From Lotus japonicus (taxonomy: Eukaryota > Streptophyta > Magnoliopsida > Fabales > Fabaceae): DNA of 64,000 nt. This document shows, one piece after another, positions 53,833 through 64,000 of this stretch. A program made the translations under genes and the position numbers. Position 1 is the stretch's first letter; each line of letters opens with the position of its first letter. The notes under the pieces are model-generated. The model was not told the DNA's origin, made no database searches, and saw only the letters and a program-made list of their open reading frames with translations. The stretch is from assembly GCF_012489685.1 (NCBI RefSeq), contig NC_080044.1:18146369-18210368 (forward strand), read 5' to 3'.

Positions 53833-56750
53833 TTACATCAATATGCGGATAACAGCAAGGCCAACAGCAGAGATTGAAACAAGTGATCCTATGCAGTATT
53901 TTATGACATCATATTTGGCTGCTTCCATCTGTGCTCTTAAAGAATGGATCTCCTGAATATTACAGCCCAAATTTAATGGCGTGAGATGAAAATAAAAAAG
54001 AAAATCTACTTCTAAATGTCACGTATGTGCTTACTCTATCAAGTTTGTTTGTGAGGCTGCTATTTTCAGCACTCTGGTTGGACAGTTCTTCCCTTATTCT
54101 CCTGCATTTACCGTGATCAGCAGCAGTAACAGTGAAAAACAACAATTTCAGTTTAAGGATCTGTAATCTTTTACAATCAGAATATTTTCTCTTCACTTAC
54201 CCCCTTTCAAGGTTCATATCCAATCGTTGCCCAGCGGTGACCTTATCCATTTCATATCTGCATCACAATCCATGTGATTGCACCATAAAAATCATAACAA
54301 ATTAACACAGCTGTAGTAGTTAATCATGGCCAACTGCTAAAATTAATAAGATATACCTCAATTCACTGCGCATCTTCTCTATATCATTCCTAAGCTTTTC
54401 AGTCTCATGTTGCAACAGAGAAAAATGGTGTCCCTGAATCATAAGTTTTCATCATATTACAGCAGCAGGCAAACAAAACCAACTCCATCAATAAAACAAA
54501 CAAATTAAGATTAACATTACAAAGATAAAGAAAAATATGAAATCATGGCCAAGCAAATAAAAAAGTAAATGAAATAGATCCCTATGTCCTCCCAGCATAA
54601 ATATCTCCCAACATAATGCAATAGAACCAACCAAACTTATAGTGTGTCCAACCATTAGAATCACTCTTCTAAAGAAACGGATAAGCATGGCAGGGTGGGG
54701 GTGGGTTTTTCTCTCCCCATCCCTGCCCCTGTTAAGAGCTAGGCGGGTTTGAGGAAGGTGGGGATAAAAATATAATACACAACTCCATCCCCATCGGGTT
54801 GGGGAAACCCGTGGGGAACTCACATCTTCATTATTTTTAAATCTTTTTATCTGATCTTATGCACTTAAATATATTTTTAAATAAATAATGTAGAAAACAC
54901 ATTTTAATTCAAATGATTTGTAAAAATATACATCAAGAATATTAAAATATAAAAAAATTAAGAGCTTAATCATATTTTAAGCGAGTTAAACATCATCATT
55001 AAACTGCTATTTTAATTATTTGTTTAATTATTACATCTAGGCGGGTTCAGGTCGGGGCGGGTATTTGCACCCTCAAACCCAAACTCATCCCTGTCCGGGC
55101 CTCTCCGGGATCGATTTATTTTCCAAAACCCGACCAAAGCAGATTTTGCCCATCAAAGGAGGATTACATTCATTGCCCCTGAAAATCCTACCATGGGAAG
55201 AAACACATATGAGTAATTTGAAGAGCATAATGATCCCGTTTGGATACTGGCTAAAGAGCCCTTATTGATCGGAGCTTATCTATTAAACAAAACATTAAAT
55301 AAGCTACAGTAAGTGTTCTTTAGTCTGCATCCAAACTGACACATAGTCACAAACAGCCCATTTGGTTTGAAATTCTTCAAATATATAGGTAAACCAGACA
55401 AGGGATTTAACTACAATTTGTGTTCGCTTTCTTTCTTTGCTTTCTATACATCTCGTTTTACAAATATAAGATATTAGAAAGCTTCATTCTTATTACTTAA
55501 GTATTAGATAGCTCAGCCAAACAATGTCATTGGCATGTTTTATTAATCAAAGACAATAATGATTACTTAGCATTAACAGAACAATTGAGATGCTGGATGC
55601 ACCCCTTAAGTGTTTTGTCAATAAGTAATTGCAAAATCATATTTATGGCATCAGTAAAGTAGGACACCTGCTGGCTGCATATAGTATATAATATATGCAA
55701 TAGAGACGTCCTTTATTCAGTCCTAGCATGCTCACTACTTGTACTAACTCAGTTCATCTGCTTGCACCAAAATCATAAACCTCAAACTCCACACATATCA
55801 CTGCCACATAATTAATGAATACCTGGGAGCTCTGTACTTCTGATTTGAATTTGGACAGGTTGGATTCTTGAATCATTTCAGTCTTCAACAAAACAAGAGC
55901 AAAGCAGCTTTTATTAGTGCACAAATTTTGTATCTAACATGTTTCGAAATCTTTCAACAATTGATTCTAAAGCCAAAATCAAATTGGGGTGAAGCTTATG
56001 TGTATGTCTGGAAAAGAGAGGTAGAATCGCATATGTAGTAAAACCGCATGAGAGTGAAGCTACAAGCCTACAAAATAGTAGCTCGAGTGCAATGGACGCC
56101 AAATTTAGCGAGAGGACACAAAACCAAACACACTATATATGATTAGCTTTTGGTTTTAGATTTCACTATCAATTGTTCTGAAAGAAAAGTTGATCCAAAC
56201 ATGCTATAAAACAATGTCGACAGCGCAACACAAACTGTACACTCATACATACATAATAACAAAAGGGGGTAAAAAACAAGATTGTATTTGGCACCAAGGG
56301 GTCTTACTTTTTGCATTTCTCCTTTTGACACCAATGACTGAGATACATTCTCAAGACTGTCATTCAAAACACCAGTTATGGCAGCAGTTATTGCCTCAGC
56401 TTGCTTTGAGGGTACTCCTTGCCCCTCTAGTCTCCTAACCTACAAACCAAAAATCAAACAAACAACAAAACCATTAAAACTTGAAACATTCAAATGAAAT
56501 CAAATAGGAAACAAAAACAATGGAAATGAATAAAGTAATGAATGAAAATTACAAGGGCCAATGTGTCAACAAGGAACAAGTGTTTCCCATTTGATTTCAC
56601 CAGTTCAGAAATATGCCTGGTACCCGAAACCGAAGGCGAAGAAGCTGAGAGTGGATTGCAAATTGGTCTTTCAAATGATGATTGCACTTTTGAAACCCTA
56701 AAGCCTCCGAATCTAGCTAATTGCTTCACCCGCTTGCAAATCACGCCCAT
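53833..56750 (-). CDS. DUF1640 (MCUR1/FMP32-like) mitochondrial coiled-coil protein, seven exons, 236 residues
   Basis: Exons on the minus strand: 56750-56553, 56439-56308, 55882-55823, 54433-54357, 54257-54201, 54101-54035, 53952-53833. All junctions are GT...AG and the phase is continuous. The protein starts MGVICKRVKQLARFGGFRVSKVQSSFE, a basic presequence-like N-terminus. The family core follows (VDTLALVRRLEGQGVPSKQAEAI, VLNDSLENVSQSLVSKGEMQK), then a long coiled coil (FSLLQHETEKLRNDIEKMRSELRYEMDK, EIHSLRAQMEAAKYDVIKY). One transmembrane helix ends it (CIGSLVSISAVGLAVIRILM). Family members sit in the mitochondrial inner membrane and are linked to calcium uptake or respiratory assembly in other organisms; the plant role is less clear. 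An in-frame upstream ATG at 56948 would add 66 residues. I prefer 56750 because of the presequence. Confidence 0.92.
54680..55150. repeat. Repeat insertion inside intron 3 of the DUF1640 gene
   Basis: GGGTGGGGGTGGGTTTTTCTC and AGGCGGGTTTGAGG at the left, and AGGCGGGTTCAGGTCGGGGC with CTCATCCCTGTCCGGGCC at the right, enclose AT-rich DNA. These GGCGGGT/CCCCATCCC blocks form a common plant repeat style but exact ends and family are not determined. The intron is 1389 bases long, the longest in the gene. Confidence 0.45.
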
Positions 56751-57273
56751 TTTTGGGGGAAACCCAAAAATCCACACACAATTTTCAGGCTCTGAATTCA
56801 AATCGAGACGCAGAAACCTTCGCAGCAAAGTCAAACTACCCCTCGAACGAAGAACGAAATCCAGAGATTTATATTCGCGCGGAAAAGGCACGTTGGGAAG
56901 TGTGAAATGGGCGGTTATCCAAACTCGAGAGCAGAAAATTGGATGCAAAATGTTGTGGATTTTCCTGCGTTTTCCTTTGTTTTCTCTGTAACCAAACGGG
57001 ATGGGAATGAAAATTTGGGAGTCTTATAAGAACAGAAAAAAACAATGTTTGCCTTGGGAAGTGTGAAATGGACGGTTACCTACCTTGGTGAATGACCCAT
57101 CAAAGTTCAAGGACGAGAAGTGCCCATAAACAAATAAACAAAGGGGAAGAAAGTGTAAAAAGGAATCTCCTTGTTTACGATCGCTTTCTTTCCTGTGCAA
57201 AATTTGGACGGGTCACGGCAAAACGCAAGCCGCACGTGTTTCTTCTTATTTAATTGAATTGAATGTCAAATTA

Positions 57274-57524
57274 GTCTCCATCTGGTTGGAATCCTCTCTA
57301 GTAAAATTCTCTCAATTTTTCTCCGGTGAACATTTGCGGCGGTCTATTGCGGCGGTTTTAGACCGCCACAAAATGTTGTCAGCTGCCACAAAGTCTGTCA
57401 ATTTTTTTCCAGCAGCATTTTGTGGCAGCTGGAAAAATTTTGTGTCGGTTTAAAACCGACACAAATGTCCACTAGAGAAAAATTGAGAGAATTTCACTGG
57501 AAAGGATCCGGACCCGTCTCCATC
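57274..57524. mobile_element. Mutator-like MITE, 233 bp, with perfect 9-bp target duplication
   Basis: GTCTCCATC occurs at 57274-57282 and 57516-57524. The element begins TGGTTGGAATCCTCTCTAG and ends CTGGAAAGGATCCGGACCC, inverted repeats that go on through AAATTCTCTCAATTTTTCTC. The interior holds further nested hairpins (GGCGGTTTTAGACCGCC; GTCGGTTTAAAACCGAC). Confidence 0.85.
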
Positions 57525-57639
57525 AGTTTGTTCTTAATAGAAAAAGAATATATCACGCATTATTGTTGAGGTTCTTAATAGCATCATTAAGATGTTTTTT
57601 ATTGATCGCTCAAACATCCTAATTAGAGAATTATTAGTA

Positions 57640-58010
57640 GACATTTATTCTGGGAGTTGGGAACACCGACCACCCATCCACCCGACCAAGCCATTGACTC
57701 GACCCAACTACTTATATAATTCAAACGCGACAGAACCGTCTAACGCCAGTTGGGGATAAGGTGCGGATCACCTCGCGCATCTCATCCTGACTCTAGGCTT
57801 CAGCTACAGAGGGTTAGGAACAAGGCTCGAGGTTACTAGGAACTCATGTCTGTCAGATCTCTAAGGATTGCAAGAGCCACAGAGACATCTAACGGCGGAG
57901 AACCACCTAGGACCTAGGCGCTCATGGTTTCATCTGAGTCTACCCTAACCCCTCAATCGGATATAAAAGGGGCTCCATCACCAGGAGTCCAGGTAAGACA
58001 TTCATTCTCC
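57640..58010 (+). repeat. Possible LTR fragment (GC-richer block with TATA-like box)
   Basis: A block of clearly higher GC content than its flanks with GGATATAAAAGGGGCTCC near 57959, followed by CAGGAGTCCAGGTAAGACATTC. This resembles the promoter/R part of a Ty3-type LTR. No boundaries or partner found. Confidence 0.35.
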
Positions 58011-58928
58011 AACACTTAATATTTTGAATTTTGAATTTATATTTTATATTAACCTTTCAGGTTTTAGTTACACTTACTCATACACTGAAAATGAATGGTC
58101 CAAAAATACATTGATTGATTATATTCAATAATTTTGCATGTAAACCAAAAAAAATTGTATTTTAATTTTGTATAAATTCAAGAGCCAGAACTCATTTATG
58201 TGTTTTTTAAATAAAGTATTTTTAAACACATTCAAAAGATTTAATTATTATCGTAAAATATTTCCTTTGTTTGTATTTAAAATCACAATTTTTAAGCTTT
58301 TCAAGTCCTTTAATATAAGTCAATTTCAAATATTTATGAAGCACTAAATAAGTTTACCATTAACATTTTATACTCGATATTCAATTATTTAACACTTACA
58401 AATAAAATCTTTTACTTTACCAAAATAGAGGTAATTTAGGAAAGATAAATTTGAGACTAGCACATAATTTTAAAAATTTACTTATGTGTGTGAATTAATT
58501 AAAAGTAATTTATAAATAGGAGCACATGAAGCATTTTAGAATCCTTATTAAAGATATCCTTCCATTCATTCTTTCTTTTTTCCTAGATGTGATTGGTTGT
58601 CAGTATAAAACTTTTTTATTAATCTCTTTCTACATTTAGAAATTAACACATCCTTATGATAAAAAAATGTTCACTTTAGAGATTTTGCCCCCTTAAATTA
58701 TCAAAAAACAATAAAAAATTATTCACTTCAAAATTACGTAACATACCACATTACACGAATTGTATAGAAACATTTTGCACTGTCGGTGCATGAAACTTTT
58801 TCTCAACATTTAAAGAGTTAGAATGAATCAATATTAATTTCTTAGCATTTTCTACATTCACTGCAATTGATTCAACAACTAACAGAAATATACATAGATA
58901 TATAGAGCCCCTCCAAACGGGGTGTTAA
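58011..58928. other. AT-rich 3' flank of the DUF726 gene
   Basis: No gene seen. Sequence next to 58929 should be the 3' UTR of the minus-strand gene. Confidence 0.5.
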
Positions 58929-61900
58929 CTATATACAAGAAATACTGTTATAGACAGGATAATATGTATCTATTTCAAGTTGTGCTAATATCGGTTGTGT
59001 AGCCCACAGATAAGAAGAATGGCCTTCGATGTGATCAGTCACATCAACCTGGAAATCGAAAACACCAAAACATTCAAATTTCATGAATGATGGCATTGCT
59101 GCTCATTGAAGATACAATTGCAAGTCAGCAAAGAGGATGAAGAAACATCTTACATTTTGTATCCCAGGAATAGGGACTGGTTGGATTCCAGCTAATCCTT
59201 TCGTAAGTAGACTGCTCAAACAAAAATAATAATGATAATGATTTCAATTTTCTGTCCCTCAACTAATTATTTTAAAGATGAATAACCTTATATTTTATTT
59301 TAAATAACTCTGCACAAATTGATAAAATAAATACAAAATAACGTATGAATAATAATAAAGAGTGAAGGGCATATTTAGATACACGATGGAAAACCACAGT
59401 GAAGTCAAAACTGGTGGATAGAAGTAACTTCCTTTAGCTTTTGCGACTGTCCACCATGATTTGACTTCATTGTATTTTTCAACCATACACCCAAACGTGC
59501 AATTAGATGAGATCATGAGACAAGACAACTATCCACAAAATGACTACAAATGTACAACCCTGAGATTGATATATGTCCAAATCATATAGGCGGAGTCAAT
59601 GAACACAAGGAATGCTGATCTGCCCATACTTGCAACTTGATGCATAAAAATACATGCACATATATTCGTCCATTATCCATAAATTTATTAACCCCATTCT
59701 TATTTATCTTTTAGAAAGACAAGAAAAAGATGTTCCTAATCTACTTAGAGATTCAAGATAACATTAATTTTTATTTTCTCAATTATACCCTAATTATCCA
59801 CAAGTGACAAGTTCAATAAATACTCTGCTATTGAGTAGTGTTGGGAAAAACAGGAAGTCAGGAAGTTAAAAAATAATTTCAACAAATCAATTGTATTGCT
59901 TGGTTTGTGTTTTTTGTTTCTCTCATCAGACAAATAGGCTACAGCCATATTTTAAACAAATTGTCATCAACATGCTTCAAAATAAATTCTACCATCCACA
60001 TTATTAAAGATTTCGGATTTGGCTCCACTAAAGTGACTCTTTCACTTTAGAGGGTAATGTAAATCATCAAAACCATTAATAGTGACCAACCTACTTTGAA
60101 AAGTTAATAAAACAACTAATCAATGGTTTTGATATTCTCACTTCAAAGGAGACAGACCCAAAGATTTCAGCTTCCAGTTGAGTCATCTTCATAATTAAAA
60201 AATTATATAATATTTTTACCTTGTCTTCAAGCTTCAATATGTCACTTAAATGTTTAAAAAACTCAACAAAAAAAATGAAGAACAGATTTAACAGAGAAAA
60301 ATAAATAATAAAGCCATGAAAAAGTTAGAGTGAAGCTCTTCATATTTTGACAAGTCAAAGTCAAGCTTTAAACTTGTTTAAATCAATTAACCAAGCTTAA
60401 CATTCTTGGCTTGAGCACCTTAAAATACCTTTAACTTGCAAAATTCTACTACTAGGCCTTCATGTACCTGGCACGGAAGGCAATTCCAAGCATCCAGTCA
60501 TTCCTTGAATAAGCATTTATAAATCTTCCTGCTACCATCTACAGAAATACCAAGAATCTCAGAATAAAGTTATCATAAAAAAGGTGAGAAATTCTTCCTA
60601 AGAGAAAAATTAAATCCCCCATGAACCTTTCTAGCAGCTTCCCAGTTCTCATCCTGTATTGGGATAGGTGCTCCAAGAAGTACAACTCTTTCTACTAGTT
60701 CAGCTGCCAATAAACGAGAAATGTTACAATTAATAAGAAAGATAACCTCTCATCAATGGATAAACATGAAAAGAGTACCCTTCACAGATAAAATGATAAA
60801 GGAACAAACAGTAAGGCTATCATTTAATATCAAGTCAAATTAATTTAAGACATAAAAGACAAACAAAGGAAAGAGAGAAAACAGAAAATACCAACCGCCA
60901 TTTTCTGTTTTAGCCAAACACTGTAGGCACTTGAAAATGACTCTTGCCCCAAGTGAGTATCCTACAAGTGTCACTGGCCTGAAATTCAAAGATTAATACT
61001 ATTGCATCATCTACAATTTTCTAAGAATTAAAGTAAAGGAAATACCAAATACCTATTTCCTTGCAATCCTTTTAATAATACTTCAGCAAGCAACTTTCCT
61101 GCTTTGTTTGATCTGAAAAATAATTAACAGGTCTAAGTATTAACCAAGAACAGAAACGGCTCAAAAATATTTCATTGAGATTGTGAGGACAAAAACATAA
61201 GCAGATAAAAGATCATCGAGTAAATTGTTTTCTACTCCAGGGAAGTTGCTTGCTGTGGGTTATATACTACAGATCTGAACAAGAAAACTGTAGTATATAA
61301 CCCACAGAGGAATGGAACCAATCTGAACAAGAAAAAAGGAACTGTTTCAAAGAAGAACTCTATTGAAACTATTGAGCTAGTTACTGTTGTGGACAATGAA
61401 AACAATCAATGGGGCCCTTGTGGACATCATTGTCTTTGTTCTGGAACATGGTCATCAGGTTTCAAACAATGGGACCCTGGTGGAATTTTCTTTTCAGCAA
61501 TCACACCATGAGGACAAGGTGAATGTTTAAGGGGGGGAGTATTACTAATTCTAGGTATAGTGAGTTGAAAGAATAATGGTTAATTAGTTTAGTTAGTTAG
61601 GTTAATGAATAACGCATGTTACCTACAAAGAAGAAAAGGAGTTGAGAGGGAGGCATCTAGTCATTTTGATTAGCGGGGCCTTTGGACATTAGAAGGATTG
61701 CAGGCCCTCGAAGTTCTGCTACTTATATCCATAACAAACAGAACTTGTCAGCTATGGAAGTGGAAGGCTTATTACCCAATTAATGCTTCCAACATAGCAT
61801 CCTTCCGCTCTATCAGTTAACTTTACGTAAATGTTTTACTTAATGGTCCCTATGTTTAAATCTGATTGCCCGTTTTATTTATACAACAGCATTATCAGCT

Positions 61901-63804
61901 GATTATATATAATAATTTGAGAATTAACCTCATAAAAACCAAATAACAGAATATTCAAACCAAAATTAAACAAAATGATCAAACAATGTCGAGCATTTGT
62001 TTAAACTTATTAAAAAGTAAACTTTAGATTGTGTAAATTAGTGATTATTTTTTATAGATTTTTATGCTAAGCAGAAGCTAATTGTATTTGATTACAATCA
62101 TAAAAAAACATTTTTATAAGGATATTTTTATCCACATCATTTTCTCCATGTGTTTTACCCTCTACTCTATCTCTTCTATCCCACAGCTTATTTCGGATAA
62201 GCTACTTAATATATAACTTCTGATTATAAAATCAAAATTGATTATTGAAAAATGCTTCCCAAACATCTTGAATCATTCTTAAAAGTGATTTTTATACAAA
62301 ATAAGTGATTATGTTAAGAAAATAACCCAAACAAACAAGCTTGTAATCTATAAAGTATAAACAATAAATTTTAGGATCTTTAGTGCTTAGAAAAGTGAGG
62401 ACCAGAATTCTAACCCCATGGAAATAGAAAACAACGACAACAATGATAATATACTCAACATGGATCTGTTAGCTTCCTTAATAATTTTAAGACAATCTAA
62501 AATAGATTAATAGTTTAATTTTATACCCATCCACTATAATGCAATCCAAATCCTACCTATTTCCCTCTTTGCTGCCCATAAGTTAGATTAAGTCTTAAAA
62601 AAACTATATTGCTAGGACTCAGTTATTCAAGTTTGAGAGTAATTCACTAATTATACAGTCTAGGCTTCTAGCAAAAAACAAATGAACCCTTGTTTTGGAA
62701 ATTTGAAATGTAATATTAGATATCTGATAAGTAGTGCAAAGTGCAAACTAGTAGAAGCTTATCCCTATAACACTACCAACATAATAAGAATCCTAAATAA
62801 AAAAGAATCCTGATTCCTAATATTTACATGATATCATGATAAAAAGTAAGCAGACATTTTTCCCACTGCCAAGCAAATGTTATATTGTATTTATAATCAA
62901 GAGACAAAGTAAACCTGTTAATAGCTATGGTCCATTTACTGTCAATGAAATCAGTTGCTGAAAGTAACACAGCTGGCCAAGCCAAAGCAGTTAAAAGTGT
63001 GCTCAATACAGTCATCATTGCCCCTCGCTTCATCAGCTCCATCGCAAGTCCTAATTTAAGTCAGAGAAATATGAACAATTGAACATTACTCTCTTTAAAT
63101 ACTAATAACATAGTAGTGCTAGAAACCTAAAACCCAAACCAATTACTTGAAGTAAGCCAATCTTGAATTGCAGTGCTCACGGCAATTAGATTCTTAGTTT
63201 CCCACTCTAGCGCATACCTGAGTTTTGGTAAGGTCATATAAAAGGTCATTTTTTGTTTTGCTGGGATCATCAATCATAAGAATAACATTGCTATTTCTTA
63301 AGTCAAGACAAATTGAAGCGGAATATTAGGTAAGTTCTATCAACATGGTACATCAACACCAAGAATTCCAAGATGAAACTACCTTCCTTTGACCAATGCT
63401 AATTGTAACGAAGTGCAATGTTAACCATTTTACCTCTCCAGGTTGTCATTCAGCCCATCCCATGGCCTTATAAAATCATCCTTCTCAAAGACAAATCCAG
63501 AGACCAAGATCTCAACCCCTAGCCTCTGCAATCAGAAGAACAACAAGAATCTAATTTGAAACAATAAACCAAATGAAGAAATATCAATTGGTAACAATAA
63601 AATTGAGGCGAAAGTTCACACACGCACACCCATAAACACAGGCCATAACTTAATTTAAGCAAGCAATGTCACCAGAAAACAGGAATATGAAAGATACAAA
63701 GCTTACGCCTTGGTTATGGTTTTCTCCTATAGCTTTGAAATCAAACCCATCAACATCGCCAATTCTCCTAGCCATTTTGCTTCCTGTAAGTCCAGCTCCA
63801 GCAG
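58929..63804 (-). CDS. DUF726 / TMCO4-like alpha/beta-hydrolase protein, last ten exons (5' part beyond the window)
   Basis: Exons on the minus strand: 63804-63707, 63525-63434, 63217-63147, 63050-62915, 61112-61053, 60978-60896, 60703-60627, 60538-60468, 59211-59154, 59048-58929. All are GT...AG with continuous phase. Features in order: a Gly-rich AAGAGLTGSKMARRIGDVDGF segment; LGVEILVSGFVFEKDDF; a hydrophobic stretch MMTVLSTLLTALAWPAVLLSATDFID, probably membrane-embedded; the nucleophile elbow VGYSLGAR (GxSxG, catalytic Ser likely); VVLLGAPIP; NAYSRNDWMLG with a candidate acid; and DVTDHIEGHSSYLW with a candidate His. This is the DUF726 family (human TMCO4, yeast homologue Mil1/YFL034W), putative lipases whose substrate is unsettled. 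The protein ends at TAG 58929. The N-terminal region, usually several hundred residues, is off the right edge. Confidence 0.92.
61253..61307. repeat. Perfect 20-bp inverted repeat with 15-base loop in a DUF726 intron
   Basis: CTGTGGGTTATATACTACAG (61253-61272) is exactly inverted at 61288-61307. The loop word ATCTGAACAAGAAAA is repeated directly at about 61321, just after the right arm. Confidence 0.85.
61440..61800 (+). repeat. Possible Ty3 retrotransposon 3'-end scrap in a DUF726 intron
   Basis: CACCATGAGGACAAGGTGAATGTTTAAGGGGGGGAGTATTAC resembles, in broken form, the end of a plant Ty3 pol (a LEDKV-like word) followed by a polypurine tract at about 61529-61539. LTR-like sequence may follow, but no end was found. 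Confidence 0.35.
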
Positions 63805-64000
63805 CTGGTAGAAGTAGAACAAATTGATACATAAAAAAATTTCATCACTTAAAAAAGGAGTATCACTGATATAGAAAGTAGAAATAACTGCATGGAAGAG
63901 GAGCAGATTTCTCAACAGATGCTAATTTTACCATTATAACATAAAATTAGCATGTATCGCAAAGAAATCAAATGTGCTGTTTTCAGGATATATCAAACAT

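Noticed and set aside
56750..56948. Upstream in-frame ATG as the start of the DUF1640 protein
   Set aside because: The extra 66 residues have no family resemblance, while the start at 56750 gives a basic mitochondrial-type N-terminus; kept only as an alternative.

Overview
This is a plant nuclear window from a flowering dicot, most likely a legume. Genes are intron-bearing, intergenic DNA is AT-rich, and most of the sequence is transposable elements of several classes nested in one another. The legume call is an inference from the overall style of the Sirevirus LTRs and of the long-TIR repeat, not from a diagnostic gene. Four host genes are supported: a GATA zinc-finger transcription factor (15194-16296, +), a secreted glycine-rich protein (50387-51148, -), a seven-exon DUF1640 mitochondrial coiled-coil protein (53833-56750, -), and the 3' ten exons of a DUF726/TMCO4-like alpha/beta hydrolase (58929-63804, -, running off the right edge).

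Layout. 1-7012: decayed Tekay/Del-type Ty3 retrotransposon (RT, RNase H, integrase, chromodomain-like tail), its 2.85-kb LTR, then a truncated second LTR of the same family. Both LTRs hold a conserved non-pol reading frame preceded by an intron-like segment. 7561-10700: two hAT transposase pseudogenes forming a large palindrome. 12908-14706: 5'-truncated LINE. 15041-16296: GATA gene. 17585-18614: Mutator-like element with 9-bp target duplication and possible captured coding sequence. 18913-20587: long-TIR transposon carrying a nested hAT remnant. 21079-26874: full-length LINE with perfect 20-bp target duplication and intact ORF2. 27744-28710: hAT remnant. 28772-32364: TRIM-like LTR element whose second LTR is split by a 2.75-kb LTR element (29511-32257) carrying two convergent non-pol ORFs.

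33370-49680: a nested stack. An ancient ~0.73-kb tandem duplication was invaded by head-to-tail minus-strand Helitrons. The left Helitron then received a LINE (about 34990-45131). That LINE was in turn split by a very young, pol-deleted Sirevirus (38568-43486, minus strand) with near-identical LTRs and the target duplication AAGGT. The middle Helitron carries an RPA-like OB-fold remnant and a hAT MITE.

49680-64000 is gene-richer: glycine-rich protein, DUF1640 gene and DUF726 gene, all on the minus strand, with small MITEs and short retro-insertions between or inside them. There is no operon-like organisation. The host genes look functionally independent, and most of the biology on display is transposon nesting. 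All calls come from reading the sequence and translations by eye; no database search was run.
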